Positions 11,342-23,958 are shown, numbered from the stretch's first letter. The stretch: 64,000 nt of DNA from Kuschelorhynchus macadamiae (GCA_030620095.1 JAUTXW010000561.1:1426001-1490000), one strand, 5' to 3'. Program-made: numbers and translations. The notes: generated from the sequence alone by a model not told the origin.

Positions 11342-11440
11342 TTTTTAGACCGTGTCAAATTGATGAAATTGCTATCCGAGGTTTCGCCTTCGATTGCACT
11401 AGAAATCTTCAGGGATCTTTACTCAACGAGATCTGAAAAC
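11342..11440 (-). repeat. Copy 1 of a Penelope-type 3' repeat (CTGAAGA ... GGCGAAAC)
   Basis: On the minus strand it reads ATCCCTGAAGATTTCTAGTG, then GAAGGCGAAACCTCG, and ends TTGACACGGTCTAA. The same layout recurs at 24553-24650. This arrangement resembles sequence commonly seen near the ends of Penelope-like elements; that assignment is from memory of the family and is uncertain. It lies just upstream of the first coding exon of the glutamine-rich gene. Confidence 0.5.
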
Positions 11441-11504
11441 TAAAATCAGTGGTTTTTGTAAAGAGGTTAGTTAACTTAAAAATTATTCAACGTGGGAACC
11501 TCCA

Positions 11505-12175
11505 GCTGCTACTCACTTTTTAAGTTTTTCTTTTAATTTCTTGCTTAAAGCTATCAATTGCTTCTCTAATACCCTCTTTTAATAGATAAATGTTATTTAA
11601 AATTATGTTATAAACTTGTTCTGTAAAGCAACCCCACAAAAAATCTAAAGGGGTCAGATCTAGAAACCTCGCGAGCCTATGTATAGCACCAAATCGACCA
11701 ATCCATTCTACCGGAAATCTTAAATTAAATCAGTTTTTAACATTAATGGTCGAATGCGTTGGATAACCGTGTTGTTGAAAATACGCATTTTGGCAAAATT
11801 CCAGTACTTCACCATCTAATTCATGCAAAAAAAATGGTTGAGCATATCTAAACAGAAATTTTGATTTAGTGTATGATCGAAAAAGTATGATCCAAAAATT
11901 TTCTGATGTAAAATGGCACACCAAACATTAACTTTTTATGTCTCTGACTTCGAGTTGCTATTTTAAAACCTGGATTATCTTGCGACCAGTATCGATAGTT
12001 TTAGGAGGACACCCATCCCATCGGTGCTAATAATATAATAAATAATATTCTTAAGAAAATATATGTTTTCTAAAAATTTTTCGCCCATCATTAAACAAAA
12101 TTCCAAAAAAGCTTCGACTCTATCTTCCAACTCCTGAAAAACTTGGATTTAAATTCCTCATACCAACTTTTAATA
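11505..12175 (-). pseudogene. Second DDE_3-type transposase relic
   Basis: The minus strand reads, in shifting frames, FQELEDRVEAFLEFCLMM, then NYRYWSQDNPGFKIATRSQR, then AYFQQHGYPTHSTI (second catalytic position, Asp changed to His), then VEWIGRFGAI and DLTPLDFLWG, which contains the third catalytic aspartate, and finally EQVYNIILNN. It is a different copy from the one at 8270-10221: it keeps the third acidic site that the first has lost and has lost the second. Frameshifts and stops (for example after NVKN) make it inactive. The 5' part beyond 12175 is too decayed to read, and no terminal repeats were found. Confidence 0.78.
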
Positions 12176-13219
12176 ACCAATTTTTAATTATTATACTCTG
12201 GATATAAGACCTGCCTGCTTATACCTGTAACTCCTTTCTTTCTTAAAGAATGGTTTGAATTCTCCTCAGTTGAATTTAAAACTAAAACTGTGGTGCCATT
12301 TTCATCATCATATTCCTTTTTCGATTTTTTTTGCTCTTTACAACACAAGAACCATCAAAATGTTTCACGCGATAACATAAGTACTGTTTTGACAACTGTA
12401 CTCCTCGGTATTTTTGATTAAATATCTCTATAGCATAATTTTATGATTCTGCCCCAATCCCATAACAGTCAAATACATTTTTTGTTCTAATGATTTTAGT
12501 GTGCTGTTTAAATTTGACATTTCGCTGGTACAGGTAATCTAATATGATAAATTTCAGACTGTATTCTAAATACCTCTACTTTTAACTGTTCTGAAATATC
12601 AAATCCTAGTTAAACCCAGCGAGAATACAAGAATAAACAGTCAAATGTATTTTTGGAATCTTTTGGAATGGCACAATTTTGAATATAATTTTATTAAAAA
12701 AATGGCCTTTTCAAACAAGTAAGATATGCAGTCATATTTAAAACCCGTTAAGTAAACCTTATTTGTTGCAATAATTACTGTCATTATTTTCTAGGTAATT
12801 GAAAATGAACACACGGGGAAAATTACAAAATTCAAACAGAGGGCCGTGAGTCCATATTCATGCAGAAAATTTAATTCTAAACACCTTTTCTTTATTACTT
12901 TTTCACGTATCTTTAAAAATTAAGTTACTTTACTCTTAACCATTTTTACACTTTTTAATTATTATAAGACCCCTGTATATTAAATTTCAAAAATAATTTT
13001 TTTTGAGCTTCGAGATAAGCAAAATTGTGTATGTAGACAGACTTTTTCGTAAAGTCAGAAATAAAAAGTTTTTTTTATTGTCAAAACAATTGGGGGACAA
13101 AAATATAAAAGAAAATGGAACAATATCGCCGCATAGTGAAATGCTTTAAATACAAATTTAAAGGGGTGTTCACGTGCTTATCCTCAAGTCTATCCTAGTA
13201 AAAATATCATGTTTAAATG
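12176..13219. other. AT-rich sequence, no named feature
   Basis: May include the decayed 5' part of the transposase relic to its left. I see no convincing frame or repeat structure of its own. Confidence 0.35.
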
Positions 13220-13227
13220 CATACAAA

Positions 13228-14581
13228 CAGGCCGACCTTTCCCATTGGGTACTCTGGGCAACCGCCCAAGGCCCCGCGATCGATTGGGCCCCCGAAGCTT
13301 CCTAATTTCTGCCAGTTCGCCAACCGATAAATATATTTATTCTGTAAATCAAACCATAATTTCCGCCTGTAATACCTATTTTCTTAATAGCATTTTTTAG
13401 ATTTTATTAATCATTGAAGCTTTAATGTCTCTCGCAGCTACGAAAAACTAGGCATGAAGCGCTTAGTCTTTCCAAAACAATGGAAAACCTAGAATTTCTT
13501 ATCATGACCGAAATCTGGAGCTCCATATTGGAAAGAATCGACAAAACAAGTAACTATCTCCAGAAAGAAACAGCAACAATGGATGTTGCAACTAATATAT
13601 TTACTTCACTTGATTAGTTTATTATTCATTTCAGAGATAAATTTGATGACTTCGAATCGCCTGCCAAAAAGGAGACTCTGACTACAAGGACCTGTCTAAA
13701 AGAACAAAAAGTAGAATCTCCCGCGAGGCATTTTTTGATAGCCCGGCTCCGTCAGTTCAACTAAACGAGAAAAATAAATTTGAAATATAGACCTTTCGCC
13801 CCATAATAGCTACCCTGAGCTTGCATCTTAAACAGCCACTAAGGATAATGACATTAACAATCGGTTTGGTATATTTTTACGCTTGAGAACTTTAAATCCT
13901 GATGAATTGAGACAAAAATTCAAAGAATTTGCTGAATTCTCTTATGAAGACGTTAACGAGATGGAGCTAAAAACAGAATGTTTATATTTAAATGATTACT
14001 TAAAAGTGGTCCAGCCTAGTGAAAATAAGGATACTAATAGAAGTTCAGCAATATATCGTCTTTTGAAAGAAAATAGAATTGATTGAAGAATCCAAATGTA
14101 GAAATTGCATTCAGAATCTTTTTGAGCATGATGGTTACTAATTGCAGTGGGGAATGGTCCTTCTCCAAGTTAAAAAGAGTTAAAAATGAATCAAGTTCAA
14201 GAAAGATTGACCAGTTTGTCGCTGATGTCCAAAGAATCAGATGTGCTGAAAGAACTTGACTGAAAAAGTGATTAATGATTTTGCTCATCTTAAAGTTCCG
14301 CTTCAACCAGTTAAAACTTTTAAATTATATTACTTATAGTCTGCGCCACCATATAGTTTTAAGTAAATATGACTGTCTGTTCTGTTATATAATAATTACC
14401 TGTTGATTTATTGTTACTGTATGAAAAAATAAAAATAAGAGATGCATAAATCAAAATTCTATACTTATTTAGGTTTTTGCTACAGCTTTTGCTTGCATTG
14501 ATTAATAGTTTTATATTATAGTGATAGGGGCCCTATTATCCTAAAGTGCCCAGGGCCCCCAATACGTCAAAGACGGCCCTG
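13228..14581 (+). mobile_element. hAT transposon, internally decayed, with exact 8-bp target duplications
   Basis: The element begins CAGGCCGACCTTTCCCATTG, and its right end, read inward on the other strand, is CAGGGCCGTCTTTGACGTAT. Both arms continue with a GGGCA...GGCCCC stretch. CATACAAA lies immediately outside the left end (13220-13227) and again outside the right end (14582-14589). An 8-bp duplication and CAG-type termini are the hAT signature. At 1354 bp it is shorter than an autonomous hAT element, and its transposase is broken. Confidence 0.9.
13430..14305 (+). pseudogene. hAT transposase remnant (ZMYM1/dimerisation-domain type)
   Basis: The plus strand reads EALSLSKTMENLEFLIMTEI, then ERIDKTSNYLQKETATMDVA, DKFDDFESPAKKETLT, RTLNPDELRQKFKEFAEFSY at 13886-13945 and DVNEMELKTECLYLNDYLKV. 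After a gap comes NCSGEWSFSKLKRVKNESSS, which is the C-terminal hAT dimerisation motif (C/S-x-FS-LK-IK-N). Stops at 13615, 14083 and elsewhere, together with frame changes, rule out function. The N-terminal zinc-finger part and much of the catalytic core are missing, consistent with internal deletion of the parent element. Confidence 0.82.
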
Positions 14582-14589
14582 CATACAAA

Positions 14590-17520
14590 TTTTTGTTTAA
14601 GTCGATAAGAATTACCACAATCTCCCGATTATGTATTTTATAATAATCTTAACGTTATTCAAATACGTAAATCGTAAACTGTGTTTTATCATAGAGAAAA
14701 AACTCTTTATTGTTGTAGAGTCTGGAGAAAACGAGGGAGAAATCGCACCAAAACTCTACAATGAATTTACATCTGTAGCCTCTAGAAAAGTATTACTTTC
14801 TTTTTAAAATGGCATTTTATGATCATTAATATTAAATATAAAAATCACTATAGTTCTGAACTATCAGATATCTGGTGTTTAGAATAAACTAATATACATC
14901 TAGATCAGCCAGCAGGCACTGAAGACCTTGAGATAACCACTCATGAAGAATGAAACCGTAATTCCTCAAGAATTTATTAATAATTGTTTTTATCCATATC
15001 AGAAAGGTCTAATGCACGCATTGTAACATTTGCTATGCGTCACTTTGGGTCAAATTACTTTTCTAGATCAGTTATTTGAATAACGATATTAAAGGGAGAA
15101 TTCTATCTGAACTCAAGTTAAAAATGTATGTCTTGACTAATTTGCCAGTCAGTTGAAGATTGAAAAACCACTCAATTATTTATTCACAGAAATTTTGTAA
15201 CCAGTTTTTCAAAAAAAAATGTTTACCTTGTTATTTATCTACAGGTTGTTTTATCATGCATAAGCATGACTCTTAAAAACAAAAAGATATTTTTAGCTCA
15301 AAAATATAGGCAGGACTTCCAACTATCAACCGAAATTTTTAATTTTTAGATTATTAAATATGTAATTTGAACTATGTCTGCAGGTTTCTTGAAGTTTTTA
15401 AATCTAGGATATCTACACTTAACGGCAGTTAAGTTTATTATATCATAAGTAAATATAAAGAGTGACTAGTAATCACAGTTATACATTCCATATTTTAAAA
15501 ATATTTTTTGATGATTTGGAGTATTTTCTGTCTATATGGAAAAACATCTTTAGCATGTCTATTTTAAAATCATATATTTCGAAAAAAGGTTGGGGCGTAA
15601 AGCAGTTAGTTGTGTGGGTAACCACTCTATGTAGAGGGAGTTTTAAAAATACAAAAAAGATTCTGTTTTGGTTTTTTCTTACATAATTTAATCTATGAAA
15701 GTAGAATCCAATAACGGCTGATAAGCTGTTCCGTATTGATCTGCTTATTAGAGACATTTTTTTAACTCAAACCTTAAGAAAATTAGGAAGCTGGCCAATT
15801 TTTTTTTTGGAATTGTGGCTTTTTGAGGCTCCTTTCGAACCACTCAAAGTATAAATTGCTAAACACTATGCGAGTACAAAAAATAAATGTAAACAGGTTA
15901 TAAACATCTGGTTTCTGTTAATATCTGTCAAAATATTGCAAAGAGAGCAAATATGTAAATGTAAAAATGAAGGTGAGGATATCCTAAAAAAAAATGGTCC
16001 GGGTGATTTTTTTCTTAAATGTGATAGTTTCTGAGATAAATCGATCAGAAACTATAGGTCACTTTTTCTTCCACTAAAATCTCATGCCATAAATTTTAAT
16101 ATTGTGAATGCTTACGGGTTACCAAATTTATAATAATTCCGACAAAAAATACTATTTTCAGATACCTAAAAACGAATTTGGACGGGGAAATCTAAGGCAA
16201 CAACATGCGATTATTAGTTTTTATCTGAGCATATACGGCAGCTTGCATGTAAAATACCGGTAGTTGCTGAAGCTTTCCCCGCGTCTTAATTTCGACTCAA
16301 TTTAGAGGTTCTTCTCTTTACATATACAATACACGATAATCAATATGACGAATAAGGAGACTGTGAATTAACCTTTGATTGAAAATATTACCTCAGAAAA
16401 AAGTCAGATTTTAACATTGAGGGATATTAAAATTTCTTTGAAAAAAAGGGAGAACTTTTAACAAAAAACAAAGCAAAAAAAAAAAGATCGTAATTTCTAA
16501 GGTTTTTATTTGCGGTAGACCATGAGATTTTCGAGAATACCGAGAAAATGCTATAAAATAAGATGAATAAATTTATGATTATTTACCATATAAAGAAAGC
16601 AAGGTTTTTAATGTATCGATATGGTTCTTAGACCCTCTAAGGAAGATAACACGATACGGACAAAGAAAAAGACTCTAGACGCTTATTTATAAAAACACAC
16701 AGCAGATATTGGCAAAATATTAATTTGTTCCGCAATATTTTGTTGCACTTGCGGAGGGTCTAGCAACAATTGAAAAAAAAGTAGGCCTGCTTATGGTTTT
16801 CCTGAGGTTTGACCTACAAGTGGACACAGCTTTTTTTTTGTTGTTTTTTTTTTAGTAGCCAAGTCGCTGAGTTGGTCCCTCCAAACTGATTTTTTGACTA
16901 CGTGCAGGTTTTGTCAATTACTCTTTTGTCCCATATGTATAATACATATACTATTGTACGTAATATCTGAGTTCTTTATTCCTAAAAATGTATACGTTCT
17001 TGTTGAAGTAATTATGTTATATCGGTCATCACGTGTATAATTTATTGAATTAGGCATTTATTTCCAGCCCGACTAATACTTATTTGGGCAACATTAATTT
17101 GATTTGATTTAAAGACAACAATAATTTAAACTTTGAAAAAATAAATAGGCGCTCTTGTTCTTCGTACTAAATGGGCTAACATTAATTGTCAGTTAAGTTT
17201 TTTAGGAAAACGTATTTTGAAAACCCTCTCTCTGTATTTCTATTTATCTTTTTACATAATTTTTAGGTGTAAAACACATTCAGGATTTTTTGTTGATGAA
17301 CAGCAAATCAGCTGTAAAAAAAGGAAATAAAACTTGCTTTAATAAAACATAGAGGAAAACACCCTATAAATAAATACCGAAAAACAGAAATACTGTAAAA
17401 TACATTCATAAGCTTTTAGAGAGAACTAACAAGACAAAAATACTTAAAATATTGTTCAAGTTTTTTGAAGTTACAAGGCTTTGAACTGTATTCCCAAGAC
17501 AGCGCACTTTAGAAAACGAT
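14590..17520. other. AT-rich intergenic sequence
   Basis: No coding exon or named repeat is supported. Open frames at 15462-15686 (plus) and 15479-15757 (minus) overlap each other and lack motifs. The only distinct structure is the small palindrome at 16024-16055. Confidence 0.4.
16024..16055. repeat. 11-bp inverted repeat with 10-nt loop
   Basis: ATAGTTTCTGA at 16024-16034 is the exact complement of TCAGAAACTAT at 16045-16055. It is too short to assign; it may be a remnant of a foldback element. Confidence 0.5.
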
Positions 17521-17528
17521 AATGAAAT

Positions 17529-17960
17529 CTAAATTAAAACGCGGAAATAACGCAACCGACAATTCCACCTACCGCAGTAGTAGTACCGGGCCGGGACCCC
17601 ACCGAAGGCAATAATACCGAAAACTCGCAGTGTCCTTGAGGAACCCCTGCCCTTATCGTACACGGACTCCACTCTTGCACTCACGGAACACAGAGGGGGT
17701 GAAGCGTACCGTACAAAACCAAGAACGCACTCGTACGATGCTAACAGCCCGAGCCATCGACTTCTGAAGAAGGGGCCACCATACGGTACTCTGCGGACGG
17801 TTTCTAACGGGTCACGTGGTTTCGGTACCATCAACCATCCTTGTCTAAGCCATGGTGGTGGTCCGTATACAAGAAAGAGATGTGATTAATGTTTTATTAT
17901 CGTGGAATCGTTGCGAGAGAAATCGCGGCGCGGCCTAGTTACCTATATAAAAAGGTACTT
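17529..17960. other. GC-rich island
   Basis: A sharp rise in G+C and CpG against AT-rich surroundings (for example GGGCCGGGACCCC near 17590 and CGCGGCGCGGCC near 17924). A 101-codon minus-strand frame (17529-17834) exists, but its translation is arginine- and valine-rich without motif, as expected from GC-rich noncoding DNA. It could be an upstream promoter/5' UTR exon of the glutamine-rich gene (minus strand) or part of an LTR; the sequence alone does not decide. Confidence 0.4.
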
Positions 17961-17980
17961 TCACCTTTTTAAGAACAGTC
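17944..17980 (+). promoter_or_regulatory. TATA box with correctly spaced initiator-like site
   Basis: TATATAAAAAGG at 17944-17955 is a strong TATA element. AACAGTC, close to the arthropod initiator TCAGT, lies at 17974-17980, about 30 bp downstream. An AATAAA follows at about 18079. A TATA, initiator and poly(A) signal this close together suggest a solo LTR or a very short transcript. No terminal TG...CA pair or target duplication was confirmed. Confidence 0.45.
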
Positions 17981-18866
17981 AAACGAGATGCGGGTAAAAA
18001 TATTAAGGCATTTTTTCGTGGAATATTGAACGATATTGTACTACCAGGAATGATTATTTTTGGAACACTTTGTTATTTAATAAATACACAAATAGCTACA
18101 ACTTTTAAGTAGAACGCCGTCGTTTTGTTGTAATTGTTGCTGTCTAAAAATTGAAATTATCTTAGTAAAAATATTTAGTACAAAATTAATACCTCACTGA
18201 ATAAATCTTTTATTGTTTTACTTTCCCAAGCAACAGTCCATTTATTTTTAATTTATACGGGCTTTTAATAGCAAAAGTATTATGATCGCAAAAATAAACA
18301 AAGATATTTCCAAAAAATATTTATGGAGTCGGACACCTTAAAATTACATTTTCAATTGCATTCAAGAGTGCAAAAATATGTTTATTTATCCATGTACTTA
18401 TTAGTCAGATATTGCGACTGAAATGGTAATTGTAAATCCTACGAGTAACAGATTTTTATCAACATTATATTAACGCTCAAGGAGACTGTAAGGTTGACTT
18501 CATATGTTGCAACAAGGTTTCGCTAGGTAATAGAAAAATTCACTTTTACTTTTTCAATCTGTAATAAAGAGTAGTAAAGCTTAGGTACATGCAATCTAAT
18601 TATCACAATTTAATTAATATGAGAGACGTGCATCTTACTAGATTAATTTTATGAAAATAATATGAATTCTTAATGAAGTTTAACCGGAGAAAAGTTGAAC
18701 ATATTTGATATTTTTTGGGTTGAACTTTTTAAAATGACTCCATAAATCGCAAAAAATGTAATTACATGTTAGGGAAAATTATTAACCTACAGCAAAAATT
18801 TATATCCGTACATTTATAAAGTTCAAATGCCCAAATAAGTATTAGTAGGGCTGGAAATAAGTTGAA

Positions 18867-19039
<173 letters not shown>

Positions 19040-19097
19040 TAAAATGAATAAAAATGCGCTTTCACACACCTTTATCAAAAGTTCTTGGCCGGAAAAG

Positions 19098-19349
19098 ATA
19101 TATGTAGAATAGCAGAAATATATAATTTCTGCAGGTGCAAAACGGCCTACAAGAAGAATTGTTTTCGATTATGTCGTTTTCGATTTTGTCATATCGAGCA
19201 ATCTGTTATTTCAGATCTCCCTGGGTACAAGCCTGCCTGATGAGGGTAAAGGCCCAGAAATCATGATCGCAGGAGGGTACCCTGTGACATAATCGAAAAC
19301 AATTCTTCTTTCGTTTTGCACCTGCAGAAATTATATATTTCTGCTATTC

Positions 19350-19358
<9 letters not shown>
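19098..19358. mobile_element. MITE with inverted repeats of about 80 bp, lodged between TA tracts
   Basis: The left arm ATATATGTAGAATAGCAGAA (from 19098) is repeated inverted at the right end (to 19358). The match continues through AATTTCTGCAGGTGCAAAACG and GAAGAATTGTTTTCGATTA with one 6-bp length difference, giving arms of about 80 bp around a core of about 100 bp. Each arm also contains its own small palindrome (GCAGAAATATATAATTTCTGC without the flanks). TA tracts on both sides hide any TA duplication, but a Tc1/mariner-type origin would fit. No coding capacity. Confidence 0.8.

Positions 19359-19384
<26 letters not shown>
19354..19384. repeat. (TA)n microsatellite, about 31 bp
   Basis: Short TA tract joined to the right end of the inverted-repeat MITE. 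It may have grown from the element's terminal ATATATG. Confidence 0.9.
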
Positions 19385-19389
<5 letters not shown>

Positions 19390-21410
19390 TCCATTCTATC
19401 ATCAGTCAGATAAACCTAGAGCTTTTAAAGGGGAACTTAATGTATCGAATTATTTTTTGATCATATTTAAAACAGTCTCCCACATATCCAAATAATATCA
19501 CAATGTCAAAGCCGAAAATTTAGGGTTTCATCTGGAGGGTTAAAAAGACATTATTACGTCACTTATTTTCAGTTGATAAATGTAAACAAAAAGAAATATA
19601 TATTTGAATTACCCGTTTCGTAAACCTTTAAGATTAACATAATAATATTTAAGAATATTTGACTTCGTATTTTAAACTTATGTCAATATAAGTCCGTAAA
19701 CACGGCTTCATTTCTTTAAAAAATATTTATCATAACGATTGAAACTTTTTTGAAGTTTTTTTTAACAAACGTTAGTAACATTAGAATTCCATCTTTAATA
19801 GTGCACTTAAGGCATTTTCTAATAGGAATAACTTAACTAAGCAACTGCTTCAGCTTTTACTGAATTATCAATATTTCAGTATCCATAAATGTGGAGCAAA
19901 CTGGTAACAGCAAAAAATGCATAATTTTGACAATCGTTAGAAGTTTTTCTGCAACCCGTTTGATTAAAATATTTTGGTAATCCCTTATAAAATTATGTGT
20001 TTTTGATACAAAAAAAAGTATTTTTCAAAACGATACTTCTCTTTGTATGTATTTGTTTTCGTAGTGAAAAAATTATGAAGTAATAATGAGCCTCACACAC
20101 TTCAATATTTTGCACGCTTTTAAGCCTACACTAAAAACGTGCGATTTCTTCAACACACTACTAGAATTTAATTGATATTACTATACAATATACACTAGAG
20201 GCCTTTTAAATAAGGGCTGCTGTAGCCTCAAAATCTCGTATATTATTGACTTTTTCATTTAAAACACGCACAATTTTAAAATGTTGGAATGCAGATTGTC
20301 TTCTTGCACATATATAAAAAATCTTCCCTCTTACAGAATTTCACTACTTACATATAATACAGTCTATAATAGACATGTACATATAATTGGTTGCTAATAA
20401 CTTTATACAAATCTTATAAACTCTAAATGGTTTAAATTTTTTTTATTTTAATTTATTTATTTTTGATTATTATTTATTTTTCACCACTTTGTTGATATAG
20501 TCTATAAAAAATAAAGCACTTCCTATTCGAAGAAATGGAATTTTACCGAATATTTAAACAATTTGTTATGCCATGAAGGAGTTTTCTTTTGCCATAAAAA
20601 TTTTCAAGTCAACTGTTTTTGATACTGACTTTTTAAATATTTCATTCAATAGGCCGCCATTTTGTTCTGTCATTATGGCTTTACACACAAATTTTACCAT
20701 TTTATCCCTATATCACACTTTATTGTTGAACAAATTTAGAAGTCCACCGGATAAGTAGTTTCTTAATAATTATTTTCGTTAAATTTTGAGACGCCTTCAT
20801 TTTGTTCTACCATATTGGATTTTTACCAACATGTAACCATTTTATCACCTTATGACCCTTGATTTTGACAAAAAATTCGAAGTCAATCGTATAAGTATGT
20901 TTTGGACTATGCCTCGTACAGGAAATTTAACATGTTTTTCGGGATCCAAGGACCCCAAAACGCGAAAATCTGCAAAAATTAGGATAATTTTTTCTCGATT
21001 ACAATACTTCCTTTTTAGGAGGGAAGTAAAATATTATATCTTTGTTGTTGTAGTGAGTGTCAAATGGCTTCATTGTAAATCATACTTTCGTATGCTCTTT
21101 CGAATTACTAATGCCAGCTTCTGTTTGCATTTATATTGACTTATTTGTATTTCAAAATCAACTCTTCATTTAACTTTTCTTTCTCTCTGTCGTGGTAATC
21201 TCAAGACTAATTAATGTGGAAATCTATATGGCTTCTCAATATTGTTTTAAAAAAATAACTTTAATAACATTTCATGGCAAATGAAAGTAGCGCCAATGAA
21301 GAACAGAAAAATTGAACGGTTAACACCATACACTCTTGAAGAAATATTCGTGCAAAATGGTAGTACCTTAAACGTGCAAAATTAACTTGAACAAATCCCC
21401 CATACAACAT
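19385..21410. other. AT-rich sequence with two stray copies of the 110-bp repeat
   Basis: Copies of the CCGCCATTTTGTTCTGT block occur near 20651 and 20790, matching the array at 5690-6350. Nothing else is identified; open frames at 20573-20758 and 20852-21139 overlap these repeats. Confidence 0.45.
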
Positions 21411-21412
21411 CA

Positions 21413-21462
21413 GTTTAAACCAAAATTTACTGAATAAAAATTCAGTAAACTTTGGTTTAAAC
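21413..21462. repeat. Near-perfect 23-bp hairpin with 4-nt loop
   Basis: The left arm 21413-21435 and right arm 21440-21462 are complementary at 22 of 23 positions (arms start GTTTAAACCAAA and end TTTGGTTTAAAC), with the loop AAAA. No longer flanking inverted repeat was found. The loop is too small for a typical animal pre-miRNA, so a foldback or MITE remnant is more likely. Confidence 0.7.
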
Positions 21463-22289
21463 CGAGCGGTTCGACATGTGCGATTAAATCCATGCAAAAT
21501 ATGTGTGTGGTGTCTATAGCACTATTATTTATTCACCTATAAGTAGTATTTTTGCAGTTACACAGTTCTTTTTCTCTGTCTTGTCATATTTTCTCCATTC
21601 CTATAGCCCCATCCTTTTATATTATGTAATTTTAAATATGTATTAAAAAGTTATTGCCTTAATATTGAAACTGCTCCTCTCCAAATTTGCCACTCCGGAC
21701 AACGCCCTAGAGTAACCTGACTAGAGGGCCTTGAAGTAATGTCTTTCAGACAATTACGTAAAAGACAAATTTTTTAGTTCTAGTAGGGAATGACGCAATT
21801 GTTGACTGTTTTCCCGATCTTATATTAAACAATATATGCATTCAATAATGCGTTCACCATTCTGTCAGGGAAAAAAGTATGTACGTTAATCATTATATAT
21901 TATATAAGACATGTTAATATACAATAATGTTACACAATATACAGTGGCCTCAGTGGCTATTTGTTAAATTTGGAAATAAAACCGATTAAAAGTCTAAATT
22001 ATTTTGTTCATAGCACAGATGTTTAGGACTGTTTCTAAACAGTATCGCCACTGGGGCTAGGTTTAAAAATGGGCGACTAAAACAGTTACAAATGGAATGC
22101 GGGACATTTCCCCCCCCCCCTGTGAGTAGTTATAACAGTAACCATGTGAGAGAGTCTGGGCGAAATTATGATTTGTCCCTAATATTTCCTTTGAATTTTC
22201 TATTCTTATAATATCTACTGTGCCCGAAACGCCTTACTGTTTGTAAGTCTTTTAAGTACGGATTTCTTCAATCATTCTCTTCATGTGAC
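21463..22289. other. Unassigned AT-rich sequence
   Basis: No coding region recognised. An 11-base poly-C run lies near 22110-22120. Confidence 0.4.
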
Positions 22290-23958
22290 CCTGTTGAACT
22301 GAATGAAGATGATCACATATGCTGTACGCCTATTATTAACATACCATCTTTTTCAGAACAAGAAATTATTAAAGCAATAAAAAAACTAAAACCTAAATAT
22401 ACAACGGGATCAGACTCAATCCCCGCATTCATCGTTTGAGATTGTAGCTTTATCCTTGTGAAATCATTACAAATTTTATTAAATTTATGTTTATGCAAAG
22501 GATCTGTTCCTAGCTTATAGAAAATATCAAAAGTTTGCCCTATTTATAAAAATGGTGACAGGTCGGATGTTTCTAATTATATACCGGTCTCAATATGTAA
22601 TTTCTGCAAGACATTTGAATTTTTACTTCATGACTATTTATTTCCTTTAACGAAAAACTTAATAATACCCCAGCAGCATGGTTTTTATAAGGGTAGATCA
22701 ACTTCAACAAATCTTATAATTGTTACACAAAGCATCTCAGAAGCAATAGATGACAGAGTTCAGACGGATGTCATTTACTTGCGTTTTACTAAAGCATTTG
22801 AGCAAATCATCGCCTTCTACTACACAAACTAACTAAATTTGGTATCTCTGGCTCACTTTTTGAACAGTTGACATCATATTTGAGTAATCGTACCCAATAT
22901 GTAGAAATGTATGGTTACAATTCCGATTATTATCCAGCGATGTCCGGAGTCTCTCAGGGGTCGGTACTACGACCCCGACTTTTTGACATTGGAAATTAAA
23001 CTTGATGTAGATTTCTTACTTTCTACTGACTAGTTGTATACAAAATTTAAGAGTGGTGACGACTGTATTAGACTGCAATATAATCATAAGTTGGTTAGCA
23101 AATGGTGCTTAGAGAATGGTCTGCGGCTCAATGTTGGAAAGTGTAACGTAATGTCATTTACTACAAAAGCATGTCCAATTATTTTCAGTACAAACTTAGT
23201 AATAACGTAGTGTCTGGTGTGGATTCATTTAGAGATCTTGGAGTCATTTTTGACCCAAAACTTTCCTTTGCTAATCATGTTAATACCATTATTTCTAAAG
23301 CGTCCAAGGCATATGGATTTATTCTAAGATTTACCAGGGATTTTAACAATATTGAAAAAATTGGAGCACGCTGCCGTAGTCTGGTCTCCCAGTTATAATA
23401 TACATATTGTTAACTTGGAAAAAATACAGCGAAAATTTCTAAAATATATATCTTATAAATGCGATGGTAATTATCCTACTCAAGGCTTTCCACATAATAA
23501 ATTACTTAATAGATTTAATTTATATTCTTTGAAAAATCGGCGAGAATATTTTAATATTTTCACCCTGTATAAATGGTTAAATAATAATTTAGATTGCTCC
23601 AATATGCTTTCACGAATACATTTTTACACTCCACGTATAACTAATATTTTTAAATTTTCTCAGCTCTATACAATGTGCGACATGCACAACCGGGAATCAA
23701 ATATTGATTTGTTCAGTGTTAATATTCAGTTGCTAAATCGTATTTTCCACTACTGAAAGCCTTTGATACTTTGAGTTTAATAATTATACTAAGTTAGTTT
23801 TAGTTTAGGTTTAAGTTTATTACTATTATCGTTTTTTAGATTAATAAAATATGTACTTTTTATTTACTAAACATCTATGTAAAATGTATACATTTCCCTG
23901 CCTTGTAGTTGGGTTTTTATAACCTGTACGGCAGGAATAGTAAATAAATAAATAAAAT
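22290..23958 (+). mobile_element. 5'-truncated CR1/Jockey-type LINE, decayed ORF2
   Basis: The plus strand reads SEQEIIKAIKKLKPKYTTGS at the entry of the reverse transcriptase, then ICNFCKTFEF and QQHGFYKGRSTSTNLI. The YADD region near 23020 is destroyed by frameshift and stops. The C-terminal part follows: SFRDLGVIFDPKLSFANHV (23226-23282) and, after another frameshift, LEHAAVVWSPSYNIH with a long basic tail ending at 23754. The copy ends in a TAAATAAATAAATAAA tail at about 23940-23955, the usual microsatellite-like 3' end of this group. The endonuclease is missing. Confidence 0.85.

Noticed and set aside
17529..17834. 101-codon minus-strand frame in the GC-rich island
   Set aside because: GC-rich DNA has few stops by chance; the translation is Arg/Val/Gly-rich with no motif or splice support.
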